Source of the DNA: an uncultured archaeon
GTDB taxonomy: Archaea > Nanobdellota > Nanobdellia > Pacearchaeales > GW2011-AR1
Length of the DNA: 64,000 nucleotides
Assembly (NCBI GenBank): GCA_902385655.1
Contig: CABMGO010000005.1
Span: 163,584-227,583 of the forward strand
Reading direction: 5' to 3'
Shown: positions 1 to 9,622 of the stretch, piece after piece
How the letters are laid out: the number at the start of each line of letters is the position of its first letter
Position numbering within the stretch: position 1 is the first letter of the stretch
Program-made: the position numbers and the translations under genes
The notes under the pieces: model-generated
What the model was told of the DNA's origin: nothing
Seen by the model: the letters and a program-made list of their open reading frames with translations, nothing else
Database searches by the model: none

Positions 1-98
1 ACCGAAAAGTTATTGGCCCATATGAAGAAGAAAAAATAAAAGAAAATGGTGATGTAGAGTTAATTAATGATTCTCAGAAGGATAAAAAACAATATTAA
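1..98 (+). CDS. 3' end of a CDS truncated at the window edge (reads ...RKVIGPYEEEKIKENGDVELINDSQKDKKQY*)
   Basis: Open frame 3 from the window start to TAA at 96-98. Confidence 0.5.
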   Translation, partial: RKVIGPYEEEKIKENGDVELINDSQKDKKQY

Positions 99-99
99 A

Positions 100-1893
100 T
101 TAGAATTCGGCCCAATCATCTGCTTCTTTTTGTTCTCTATCTAAAACAGAGCCTTTCTTATTGATTCTAGGTCTTCCAGTATCTTTATCTTTTCTTAAAG
201 TAATATCCAACTGTCTTAACAATTCAGAAATGCCCTCTTCAAATTCGTACATCTCAGAAGATTTTCCATGCTTGCCAGGTTCACCAGAGAAAACGATAAT
301 TGAATCAGCCAGATAAGAAACCAAAAGTAAATCGTGATCAACAACGAAAGCAGTCTTTCCTTTCTCAACCATCAAATCTTTTATCGCTTTAGCACAAGAA
401 ATTCTCTCTTCAACGTCTAAATAAGCAGAAGGCTCATCAAGCAAATAAATATCCGCATCTTTAGCTAAACATCTTGCAATATTAAACCTCTGCAACTCTC
501 CACCCGAAAGAGTCTTAATCTTTTTATGATATAAAACTTCTAAAGAAAACATCGAAGAAATATGTTTAGGTATTTTTTCTTTTATCATAACATCTCGCAC
601 CATCTCTTCAGAGTCTGTAAATAAATATTGCGGCTTATAGGAAATCTTCATCTTCAAATCCAATTTTCTGCTCGTAGTTCGAGCTGACCCTTTATGGGTT
701 GTACTATCTTCTTTAATCTCAACTTCCTCAAGACCTGCAAGACATTTCACGAAACTAGTTTTTCCAGTTCCATTCTTTCCCAAAATTCCTACAACATGAT
801 TTTCTCTAATTTCTCCAGATTGAACATCAACTTTAAATTTAGCCTCACTATCTCCAAAACTTTTTGAAAATTCAGGCCATTCAGAAATTAATCTTCCCGC
901 ACTCAATTTATTTTTAGTAAAATTAAAAGTCAATGGAGCGTCTCTAATCCTCATATTGTCTTCTCTCAAAAATCCTTCCAAATAAGAATTCACACCATTT
1001 GTAGAAGATTTGATTCCAGAAACTAAACCGTAAGCTCCAGCCTGACCAAAAAAGATATTCAAATATTCAGTCAAATAGTCTAGAATTAATAAATCGTGAT
1101 CAACAACAATAACTGTTTTACCCTCAGCAACTTTTCTAATAAAATCAGAAACATTCAATCTTTCTTGAATGTCTAAATAAGCTAAAGGCTCGTCGAAAAA
1201 ATAAATATCCGCTTCCTTTAAACATGCAGCAAGTATGGCAATTTTCTGTAATTCACCGCCAGATAATTTTGAAAGATTTTTTTTAAGTAAATGAGTCGCT
1301 CCAAGTTCTTTAGCGATTTTTTCAATTTTTTCCTCGCTTCCAAGTTTAGTCAATAATTCTGTTGCAACCATATTCACTGCAAGACTCGAGAGATTTTGGG
1401 GCTTATAAGCTATCTTGGTATTTTTCTCAATCGAATCAAAATATTTTCCATACTCTGTTCCTTTGTAATGTTCTTTTGGACTTACTAATTTAGCATCAGC
1501 AGAAATATTTCCAAAGTTTGGAATAACTTTTCCAGCAAGAATTTGAACAGCAGTAGATTTTCCAATACCGTTTCTTCCAAGTAAGCCTAAAACAGAACCT
1601 TGTTTTGGCAAAGGCAATCCATAAAGTGCAAAACCATTCATACCGAAACGAGTAACAATATCTTCTTCTTTTATTGTCGGCAAATTGATAATATCTATCG
1701 CCCCAAATGGACATCTTTTAGTGCAAATCGCACAACCAATACAAGTTTTCTCATCTATCTTTGCCTTCGGCGTCTCTCCTTCGGCAATTGTCACACATTC
1801 TATACCTTTTTTATTTACAGGACAACATTTAACACATTCATGCGCACATAAGTTTGGCTTACATTTATCTCTGTTTACTATTGCGATACGCAT
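100..1893 (-). CDS. ABCE1/RNase L inhibitor-type ribosome recycling ATPase
   Basis: N-terminal Cys-rich ferredoxin-like domains (CKPNLCAHECVKCCPVNKKG, CIGCAICTKRCPFGA) followed by two ABC ATPase domains with LSGGE signatures. Confidence 0.97.
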   Translation of the reverse strand: MRIAIVNRDKCKPNLCAHECVKCCPVNKKGIECVTIAEGETPKAKIDEKTCIGCAICTKRCPFGAIDIINLPTIKEEDIVTRFGMNGFALYGLPLPKQGSVLGLLGRNGIGKSTAVQILAGKVIPNFGNISADAKLVSPKEHYKGTEYGKYFDSIEKNTKIAYKPQNLSSLAVNMVATELLTKLGSEEKIEKIAKELGATHLLKKNLSKLSGGELQKIAILAACLKEADIYFFDEPLAYLDIQERLNVSDFIRKVAEGKTVIVVDHDLLILDYLTEYLNIFFGQAGAYGLVSGIKSSTNGVNSYLEGFLREDNMRIRDAPLTFNFTKNKLSAGRLISEWPEFSKSFGDSEAKFKVDVQSGEIRENHVVGILGKNGTGKTSFVKCLAGLEEVEIKEDSTTHKGSARTTSRKLDLKMKISYKPQYLFTDSEEMVRDVMIKEKIPKHISSMFSLEVLYHKKIKTLSGGELQRFNIARCLAKDADIYLLDEPSAYLDVEERISCAKAIKDLMVEKGKTAFVVDHDLLLVSYLADSIIVFSGEPGKHGKSSEMYEFEEGISELLRQLDITLRKDKDTGRPRINKKGSVLDREQKEADDWAEF

Positions 1894-1927
1894 AAAAAAT
1901 ACTAGAATTGAAGAGTTTTAAAGTTAA

Positions 1928-2212
1928 TCACTCTCTCTTCGCGCCACATTCACCACAGAAAACATCATTCTCTTCAAAGAAATTCCCACATTTTACACAC
2001 TTAGTAGAAGTAGGCTTTCTTTCAGCCTTCTTACCACAAGTTGGACAGAATTTTTTGTCTCCTGGAATAATAGTTCCGCACTCACACTTTACTGGATCTA
2101 CTCTCCTTTCGATAATGGGTTTATAACCTGATTTTCCAGAAAGAATTTTACCGAATGCATCTTCTATAGCCGAAACGTCTTGATATTTTCTTAAATCTAT
2201 ATTTGACCCCAT
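1928..2212 (-). CDS. small protein with paired zinc-ribbon motifs (CECG..CPTCG, CVKCG..CGECG)
   Basis: ORF 94 aa with CxxC pairs. Confidence 0.75.
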   Translation of the reverse strand: MGSNIDLRKYQDVSAIEDAFGKILSGKSGYKPIIERRVDPVKCECGTIIPGDKKFCPTCGKKAERKPTSTKCVKCGNFFEENDVFCGECGAKRE

Positions 2213-2392
2213 TTTTTCTTCAGAAAAAAATGAAACGCAAAGCGTTGCTTATTTTTTTCACCTGCTAATTTATGATATAATCTCTTTTTAAATCTTTTTC
2301 TTCTAAAGTATAGATTTCGCATTTTTTTAATAAAAAATCATTAAAACCGAAAACAACATCACATTTAAAAATGAAAACATACTAAATAAATT

Positions 2393-2485
2393 ATGCCAAA
2401 GACAAAACCAAGAAGAAAACATAGACAGAGAAATGCAAGAGCAGCAAGAAGAGACAGAAAGGAAAGAAGATATATTTACAGTTAA
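2393..2485 (+). CDS. 30-aa Arg-rich basic microprotein MPKTKPRRKHRQRNARAARRDRKERRYIYS
   Basis: ATG..TAA below the ORF-track cutoff; TTTAAAA about 26 nt upstream of ATG fits a leaderless archaeal promoter. Confidence 0.5.
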   Translation: MPKTKPRRKHRQRNARAARRDRKERRYIYS

Positions 2486-2713
2486 TTTCTAACTTCAAAC
2501 AGCTCAATTTTTCTAATCAAAATCTTTTAGATAGTTTAAACACTAAAAAATAATCAAAATGAGGAGAAGAGGATTCGAATTCCCCTAGACGAACGAAAAC
2601 AAAATTCAAAAGTTCGGATACATAACGAAACGAAGTGTAGTTATGGCTATCTGGGGTGAGAACGACCAGGAGGAGCGAGTCATTTGATTTGAAAACAAAT
2701 TTAAAAAAGCAAA

Positions 2714-2796
2714 TGAGGAGAAGAGGATTCGAACCCCTGAAGGCGAAAGCCAGCAGATCTTGAGTCTGCCCCGTTTGACCGCTCCGGCATCTCCTC
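2714..2796 (-). tRNA. tRNA-Leu (anticodon CAA)
   Basis: GAGGAGA/TCTCCTC acceptor, GGTTCGAATCC T arm, anticodon stem GCAGA-CTCAAGA-TCTGC, long variable arm. Confidence 0.95.
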
Positions 2797-2867
2797 GGAT
2801 ACATTTCTTGAAGAACAGCTATTTAAAAAACTTTAGGAATGGGAAAACGAGCAGTGCGTTTGACTGA

Positions 2868-2924
2868 GCAAAGAGGCTTTCAATAAATAAGTTGTAAAAT
2901 AAAAAATAAGAAAGAGCTCTTTGC
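2868..2924 (+). repeat. GCAAAGAG palindromic element, copy 1
   Basis: GCAAAGAGGCTTTC...TTGTAAA...GAAAGAGCTCTTTGC; 57 bp. Confidence 0.75.
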
Positions 2925-2962
2925 GAATAGCTCCGGCATCTCCTCAGAAAAGTTTTAAACCC

Positions 2963-3715
2963 TCATTCTCCCAATTCATCGAAATTATAAATAACCTTCT
3001 TGTCCAAATCGTAATGTGAAGCATAAAAAGGATTTTCTTTCAAGTCTTTCTCAGTTCTAGGTAAAACCTTCTTTTTCCATTGATAAATATCTGCTTTTAA
3101 TGGCGGACCTGGATAAGCAATCAAACGAAAATTATCTTTTTTTACAAGTGCTTTTGGAAATTCTATTTCCCGTTGACGAATAAGATGCGTAACAACAATT
3201 TCCTCCAAGATAAATGCAACATTTGCCTCACTTTCCTTGCGATCTTTTAAAACTTCTAAAACAAGTTTGTGAAATTCCTTATCTTCTCTGTCTAACTTTC
3301 TTAATAACTCATAATAAGTTTGAAAATTAGGAGAATTGAGAATTATATAATCCCAAGGAACAAAATGAATCGCTTGGGGCATGTACTTTCTATTTTTGAT
3401 AACTAATTTTCTAACTGCATTGCTGTGACTAATCATCTGTCCATTAGTTTTTTTACGAACCTCTAAAGCAGGATCTTCATCGTTGTAGTAAAGTCCATTA
3501 GTATATAGAAAAATCGCATCAAGACCAAGAACTTCGATTTTCTTTTCAAGAAACTCTAACCATTTATAACATTCCTCCGGATTTTGAGCATTTGAAATAC
3601 GACTCATAGACAGAGGAAAAACAACATATCCATCACTTGGTAGTTTACGTAGATCTCTCAAAACTCCTTTTTTATCCATTCGAAAAATAACATTAAAAAC
3701 TTTATAAAGGTTCAC
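2963..3715 (-). CDS. hypothetical protein
   Basis: ORF 250 aa. Confidence 0.7.
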   Translation of the reverse strand: MNLYKVFNVIFRMDKKGVLRDLRKLPSDGYVVFPLSMSRISNAQNPEECYKWLEFLEKKIEVLGLDAIFLYTNGLYYNDEDPALEVRKKTNGQMISHSNAVRKLVIKNRKYMPQAIHFVPWDYIILNSPNFQTYYELLRKLDREDKEFHKLVLEVLKDRKESEANVAFILEEIVVTHLIRQREIEFPKALVKKDNFRLIAYPGPPLKADIYQWKKKVLPRTEKDLKENPFYASHYDLDKKVIYNFDELGE

Positions 3716-3737
3716 TCTAATAGTTAACTTCTCCTCA

Positions 3738-4199
3738 CTAACCCTCAGAATCTTTTATCTCATAATGTTCATGAAGAAACTTTCTAAGATCGTTAATCCT
3801 AGAAATAAGCTCTTCTCGTTTCTTCTTCTGAGCTTCCCTTTCAGCCTCCACTAATCTAGCCTGAATTGCTACAGCTTCCTCAACTGCATCTTCCTTTTCA
3901 CCAATCATGTGATGGTAAAAATCTAAAGCAAAAGCGAGAGTATCTCCCGAGTAATTTTGAGAAACATAACCTATTACCTTTCTAACAAGTTTATTGTGCT
4001 CGGCCTGATAAATCGGCAACATGACATCGTTAATAATAGGATCATGAACACCTTGAGTCTCAGTAGCAAACAATTTTTCAAGCTCTCCCAATCTCTTTAA
4101 ATCTTCGCAAAGTCTACCCATTCCCTCATAAGAATTAGCCATAAGAACAAAATAAAAATTCAATTTATAAGGATTTATGTAAAATGGAAGATAGATCAT
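3738..4199 (-). CDS. hypothetical protein with C-terminal coiled coil (start may be at internal MANSYEG)
   Basis: ORF 153 aa. Confidence 0.6.
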   Translation of the reverse strand: MIYLPFYINPYKLNFYFVLMANSYEGMGRLCEDLKRLGELEKLFATETQGVHDPIINDVMLPIYQAEHNKLVRKVIGYVSQNYSGDTLAFALDFYHHMIGEKEDAVEEAVAIQARLVEAEREAQKKKREELISRINDLRKFLHEHYEIKDSEG

Positions 4200-4206
4200 A
4201 GAATAA

Positions 4207-4282
4207 TAGCGGGGGCGGGATTTGAACCACGCGACCTTCAGGTTATGGGCCTGACGAGCTAACCAGACTGCTCCACCCCGCT
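4207..4282 (-). tRNA. tRNA-Met (CAT), probably initiator
   Basis: AGCGGGG.../...CCCCGCT acceptor with A1-U72, anticodon stem TCAGG-CCCATAA-CCTGA, GGTTCAAATCC T arm. Confidence 0.9.
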
Positions 4283-4366
4283 ATAAAAAATGAAAAGTTA
4301 ACACGCTTTTAAACTTAACTACCAACGTCAATAAATTCGAAAAAATAAAAAATAAAAAATTGGAGA

Positions 4367-5080
4367 TTAATCTCCGCTAGACTCATTTTGAGTTCGATTT
4401 TGCACTCTTTGTACAATTCGGTCTGCTCGTTCAGTCTGATTCTCTATTCTGTTCTGAGTTTTATTTTCAAATTCAGAAAGATTCTCAGATCTCCTTTCTC
4501 TAACTTGAGCTCTAACTTCGTCCAAATGAGCAGTGTTGTTCTCTAATTTGCTAATTCTATCTTCAATCTTAGATCTTTGATCATCAGTCAAATTAGAGTT
4601 TTGTAAACTAGCATTTAGTCTAGCCAATCTCTCCTCATGAACGCTTATAGCCTGATCCAATCCAGGAGTTAAAGACTGATTAGAATCTTTTAACTTTTGA
4701 ACCTCATCTCTAATTTGAGAAATAAGTGCATCATGTTCCCTGAGCGCATTGTCTGTTCCATTAAAATCCTTGTTTCTAGCATCCCTTCTAGCTTCAGCCA
4801 ACTTCCAATTTGCAAGCCTTAATTCCTGTTGTATTCTATTAGTTTCATTTCTCATAAAAAACAACTTGAAATTTTCCCAACCGTATCTAAAAGCACCAAC
4901 AGTTTGTTCATCATCAGAAACATTCAAAGAAGAATTATCTGAATACAATGTAGGAGCAGGAGAAATCAAACTAGTATTATCGCTTACGGAAATATTACTG
5001 GTATTGTTTTCAGCAAGAACTAGTGAAAAACTAGCAAAAGCTAACAAAGCAAGCATTCCAAACATTAATTGTGTTTTCAT
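4367..5080 (-). CDS. secreted coiled-coil protein with N-terminal signal peptide
   Basis: MKTQLMFGMLALLAFASFSLVLA signal; SD-like GGAGGTC upstream. Confidence 0.7.
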   Translation of the reverse strand: MKTQLMFGMLALLAFASFSLVLAENNTSNISVSDNTSLISPAPTLYSDNSSLNVSDDEQTVGAFRYGWENFKLFFMRNETNRIQQELRLANWKLAEARRDARNKDFNGTDNALREHDALISQIRDEVQKLKDSNQSLTPGLDQAISVHEERLARLNASLQNSNLTDDQRSKIEDRISKLENNTAHLDEVRAQVRERRSENLSEFENKTQNRIENQTERADRIVQRVQNRTQNESSGD

Positions 5081-5261
5081 ATATTTTTATTGACCTCCTT
5101 TCAACTTTAAACAAAAGCATTCATCCATCAAAACGAAATAATTTAAAGTTGAGTGAATCAACTTGTTGATGCTCTCACTTTTGACAATAAAGGTGTAAAA
5201 TAACTAGGCAGGACTCCTATATAAACATAGCTTTTATTAACCTAAAAAAACTACTACAAAT

Positions 5262-5912
5262 ATGGACTACATAATAGGGATAGATGATGCAGGAAGGGGC
5301 CCAGCAATAGGGCCAATGATTCTAGCAGGAGTTCTAATAGAAAAAAGTCAGGAAAAAGATTTAAAAGAGATAGGTGCAGTGGACTCAAAACTTCTAACTC
5401 CGAAAAAAAGAAAAGCAATAGGGGATGAACTTAAGAAGAAGTATAAATATCATTTCGAAATAACCTCTCCAAAAGAAATAGATGAATGCGAGAATCTCAA
5501 TACCTTAGAAGCAATAAAGGCTGCAATGATAATCGGAAAACTTTCTGAAGGAGTTAATGAAAAAATCGAAGCAATAATTGACTGCCCATCTGTCAACACA
5601 AAAGCCTGGCAAGCGGAAGTAGAAAAATACTTATCAAAACCCGAGATAAAAATAAAGGCAGAGCATAAAGCAGATTTTAATTATCCAGTTGTATCTGCAG
5701 CATCAATAATTGCTAAAGAAACAAGAGAAGATGAAGTTATAAAAATAACAAAAGAAATAGGAAATATTGGCTCAGGTTATCCTGCAGACCCATATACAAA
5801 AGAATTTCTAGAAAAAAATCTTGACAATCCCAAAGCTCAACAATTCATAAGACATTCTTGGGCAACAATAAAAAATCTAAAAAAGAAAACAGATCAAAAA
5901 AAATTATTTTAA
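5262..5912 (+). CDS. rnhB: ribonuclease HII
   Basis: GIDDAGRGPAIGPMI and DSKLL motifs. Confidence 0.95.
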   Translation: MDYIIGIDDAGRGPAIGPMILAGVLIEKSQEKDLKEIGAVDSKLLTPKKRKAIGDELKKKYKYHFEITSPKEIDECENLNTLEAIKAAMIIGKLSEGVNEKIEAIIDCPSVNTKAWQAEVEKYLSKPEIKIKAEHKADFNYPVVSAASIIAKETREDEVIKITKEIGNIGSGYPADPYTKEFLEKNLDNPKAQQFIRHSWATIKNLKKKTDQKKLF

Positions 5913-6586
5913 AATTTCTCAAATTTCTTAGATTGATCAAATAAAATCACTATCATAAAGATAAAGGCCACTAAAAAGGCAAACAATCCAACCCCAACAA
6001 TCAAAGTGCATGCCCCAACAACAGTTAAAACTCCAGTAACTTTTACGTATTTTATCTTATCATTTAATTTAATCAAAGCAACTCCCCACAAAATAGCATA
6101 GATCACAAATATGAAAAAACAAACAGCAAATGTCGCAAGTAACGGAAAAACATCTTCAACAATTTTATTTGAAATTTCAGTACTCAGTTGATCTATTGCA
6201 GTAGAGCTGATATTTGCACTTTGATTAAGAGAACTAATAGTATCATTATAATCCGCTAAAGTCTGGTTTAATCCAACAAAATATGAATTCAATGAAGGTC
6301 CAAATACAACTCCTCCTAAAGAAAAAACTATAATCCCCACAATCCCGATAATAGGAAGCACCTTCAAAAGTTTGCTTTTATACTTATCTCCGATAACGTA
6401 AAATCCATATAAAAAAATAATGCTTGCACAAAATACGACTGCAGAATAAATCGCACTGAAAAATGAAGACTTAAAAAGAACAAATAAACTGTTTGCAGCA
6501 AAACTAATAAATATTAAGACGATAGCAGCAATACCTGCAAAATAAATAGGTTTCCTAAAAAGATACTTCTTGTCTTTAGCACTCAT
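5909..6586 (-). CDS. multi-TM membrane protein
   Basis: ORF 225 aa, several hydrophobic segments. Confidence 0.65.
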   Translation of the reverse strand: MSAKDKKYLFRKPIYFAGIAAIVLIFISFAANSLFVLFKSSFFSAIYSAVVFCASIIFLYGFYVIGDKYKSKLLKVLPIIGIVGIIVFSLGGVVFGPSLNSYFVGLNQTLADYNDTISSLNQSANISSTAIDQLSTEISNKIVEDVFPLLATFAVCFFIFVIYAILWGVALIKLNDKIKYVKVTGVLTVVGACTLIVGVGLFAFLVAFIFMIVILFDQSKKFEKF

Positions 6587-6703
6587 AATTCAAAAAAGGC
6601 TAAATCGTTTAAAAATCTTCGCATAAGTGTTTTAGTTATAAGTTAATATATTTATTTTTCTGGAAATAAATCCTTAAAAACCTTTAATTCTTCAATAAAC
6701 CAG

Positions 6704-9568
6704 ATGGCTTATATAAAAAAATTGGTGATGCAAGGTTTCAAATCTTTTGCAAGAAAAACAGAAATACCTTTTGAGAACTCCATGAATGTGATTGTTGGAC
6801 CAAATGGATCTGGAAAGTCGAACGTTGCAGATGCACTTTGTTTTGTGCTTGGTAGAATGTCAATAAAGTCAATAAGAGCCGCAAAGGCAGCAAACTTGTT
6901 ATTCTCGGGAAATAAAGATTACAAAGGCTCAAATGAGGCATCTGTAGAGATGGTTTTCGACAATAGAGATATGGCCTTCTCAATAAATACTCCAGAAGTT
7001 TCAATCAAAAGAGTCGTAAGAAAAAATGGATTATCAATCTATAAAATAAATGAAGAAACAAAAACGAGACAAGAATTAATTGAACTTCTTGCCCAAGCAG
7101 GAATAGACCCAAACGGTTTCAATATAGTTCTTCAGGGAGACATTACTGCATTAGTAAAAATGGGTGCAGAAGAAAGAAGAAAGATCATAGAGGACGTTGC
7201 AGGAATTTCAATCTATGAGACAAGAAAAGCAAAATCCTTAGCAGAATTAGAAAAATCAGAAGAAAAATTGAAAGAAGTCTCTGCAGTTTTAAGAGAAAAG
7301 AATGCGTATTTGAAAAATTTAGAAAAGGACAGACAAGATGCTTTGAACTATCAGAAATTAGAACAAACAATCAAGAAATGTAAAGCTACAATTCTTTCAA
7401 AGTCCATAAAAGATAAAGAGAAAGAAATTTGGGGAATAGAAAAACTTATTGAAAATCAAAGAAAAGAAATTCAAGAGCAAAAAAAGAAGATAGAAGAAGA
7501 AAATAAAGATGTTGTGGCATTGGAAGAGAAAATAATAAAAATAAATAGGAGCATCCAATCTTCAACAGGAGAAGAACAGGAAAAGTTACACGATGAAATT
7601 GCAAACCTGAAAGCTCTCATTGCAGGATTATTGGCAAAAAGAGAAAATTTTGAAAATAGGCTTGATCAAAATAAATCAAAAGAATTTTCAATAAAACAAA
7701 AAGTAAAAGAATTAGAAGAAGAAATTGGGAAAATAAAAGTAAACAGCCCAGAAATAAAAAAACAGCAAGATTTATTGAAAGAAACAAGAGAAAGATTTGA
7801 TCTTCTTGAAAAAGGAAGAAGAGAATTTTATGTAATAAAATCTGAACTTTCCACACTAGAAAATAGAAGAGAAGAAAAAAATAGGAAAATAAACGAGTAC
7901 AAAAAGGAACTGGAGTTTATAGACCGAAGCATAAACCAAATATTTGAAGAAATAAAACATGAAAAATCCCTTGAGAAAGCTAACTATCTCAAAGATAAAA
8001 TAATTTTAGAAATAAGAAATCTTAAAGAAAAAAAAGTGATAACCGAAAAAGAAATTCTAGAAATGGAAAAGGCAAATGCAGTCCTGAATGGGATAATGGA
8101 CAGGGAAAGAAAGCTTAAACAAGATATCCTTAGCTTAGAAGTTTGTCCAACATGCAAAAGTACCGTAACCGAAGAACACAGAAAACATGTAATTGATACT
8201 GCAAATAGCCGGATACAAAAAGCAGAGCAAGATATACAGAAGAATCTCGAAAATAAAGTAAAATTAAATGAGTCCTCCTTAGAAAGTTCAAATAAAATTT
8301 CTAGCCTCGAGCAAAAAGCAAGAGAAATTGAATTAGATGTCTACAAAATAAGAAACGCAGAAGACAAAAAAGAAAGCATCAAGAGAATTATGGAAAATAG
8401 AAAAGAAACGGAGAATCAGCTTGAAGAAATAAACAAAAAAATAGTTGAATTGCAAACTAGATTCCAATCAATGAAAGATATAGAGGAGCAATATGAAGAA
8501 ACTAGATTGAAATTACAGGAAATCTCAGTAATGGACATAGATGTAGACACAAATATAGTAATAAAAAATAGAGAATTAGAAAGATTAAGGGGAGATATCA
8601 AAACAATTATGCGAGATTCCGAAGAATCAAATCAAGAGCTTAAAAAAATAATGGAAAAACTCATAGAAAATGAAAAAATATCTGAGAAAAAAGAAGAAGA
8701 GGAAAGAATACTTTACGAAAAATTCAAAAAACTTTTTGCAGATAGAAACGAACTTCAGGACAACCAAAAAGCAATCGAGACAGTAATAATTGGAATCCAG
8801 AACGACATAAGAAATATGGAAGATAAGGTTAGCCAGTTTAATATACAAAAAGCACAACACCAAGCACAAATTGAGTCTCTTAAATTCGATTTTAAAGATT
8901 TGGAAGGAACAGAGATACTCCAAATCCCGATAGAACAAGCAAGACAAAAGTTACAAGAATGCCAGTTAAAATTAAGTGGTTTAGGAAGTATAAATTTGAA
9001 AGCATTAGAAATTTACGATCAAGTAAAACAAGCCTGTGAACAAATTGAAGAAAAGATGAATACAATTTTACAAGAAAAAGAAAAAGTAAAAAAAATCATT
9101 GAAGAAATTGACAAGAAAAAAAGAAAAACTTTCATGAAAACACTTGAATCGATAAATGTTTTATTTACAAGAAATTTCACTCAGCTAAGTAAAAAAGGAG
9201 AAGTATTTTTAGATTTGGAAAATAAAGAAGACCCTTTTGCCGGCGGTTTAAACATAATTGTAAAAGTAGGAAAAGGAAAGTATTTTGATATCACTTCACT
9301 TTCGGGAGGGGAAAAAACACTCGTAGCACTTTCATTAATATTCTCTATCCAAGAGCACAAACCATACTGCTTCTATGTATTCGACGAAATCGATGCAGCA
9401 TTAGATAAACATAACTCAGAACTTTTAGCCGGTTTAATTAAAAGATACATGGTTTCTGGCCAATATATTGTTATCACACACAACGATGCATTAATCTCTG
9501 AAGCAACAAATCTTTACGGAGTCTCAATGCAAGAGGGGCTCTCAAAGGTCATAAGCCTAAAAATATAA
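6704..9568 (+). CDS. SMC-family ATPase with Rad50-like zinc hook at the midpoint
   Basis: N-term MQGFKSFARKTEIPF, GPNGSGKSN Walker A; C-term LSGGEKTLVALSLIF, FDEIDAALD; CPTCKSTVTEEHRKH at residues 481-495 of 954; long coiled coils on both sides. Confidence 0.93.
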   Translation: MAYIKKLVMQGFKSFARKTEIPFENSMNVIVGPNGSGKSNVADALCFVLGRMSIKSIRAAKAANLLFSGNKDYKGSNEASVEMVFDNRDMAFSINTPEVSIKRVVRKNGLSIYKINEETKTRQELIELLAQAGIDPNGFNIVLQGDITALVKMGAEERRKIIEDVAGISIYETRKAKSLAELEKSEEKLKEVSAVLREKNAYLKNLEKDRQDALNYQKLEQTIKKCKATILSKSIKDKEKEIWGIEKLIENQRKEIQEQKKKIEEENKDVVALEEKIIKINRSIQSSTGEEQEKLHDEIANLKALIAGLLAKRENFENRLDQNKSKEFSIKQKVKELEEEIGKIKVNSPEIKKQQDLLKETRERFDLLEKGRREFYVIKSELSTLENRREEKNRKINEYKKELEFIDRSINQIFEEIKHEKSLEKANYLKDKIILEIRNLKEKKVITEKEILEMEKANAVLNGIMDRERKLKQDILSLEVCPTCKSTVTEEHRKHVIDTANSRIQKAEQDIQKNLENKVKLNESSLESSNKISSLEQKAREIELDVYKIRNAEDKKESIKRIMENRKETENQLEEINKKIVELQTRFQSMKDIEEQYEETRLKLQEISVMDIDVDTNIVIKNRELERLRGDIKTIMRDSEESNQELKKIMEKLIENEKISEKKEEEERILYEKFKKLFADRNELQDNQKAIETVIIGIQNDIRNMEDKVSQFNIQKAQHQAQIESLKFDFKDLEGTEILQIPIEQARQKLQECQLKLSGLGSINLKALEIYDQVKQACEQIEEKMNTILQEKEKVKKIIEEIDKKKRKTFMKTLESINVLFTRNFTQLSKKGEVFLDLENKEDPFAGGLNIIVKVGKGKYFDITSLSGGEKTLVALSLIFSIQEHKPYCFYVFDEIDAALDKHNSELLAGLIKRYMVSGQYIVITHNDALISEATNLYGVSMQEGLSKVISLKI

Positions 9569-9622
9569 AACAACTCTTGCAATAAATAGTTTTGGAGAAG
9601 TATCTTATGAAAAACAAAACTA

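Noticed and set aside
2517-2804. 95-aa minus-strand ORF across the tRNA-Leu gene
   Set aside because: It reads through the tRNA and its duplicated fragments; no independent coding evidence
2781-2945. Provirus/plasmid integration at tRNA genes
   Set aside because: Only about 133-138 bp lies between the duplicated ends and no integrase is present
6738-8947. Minus-strand ORFs of 61-106 aa inside SMC
   Set aside because: Antisense shadows of Lys/Glu-rich coiled coil, giving Leu/Phe-rich pseudo-proteins
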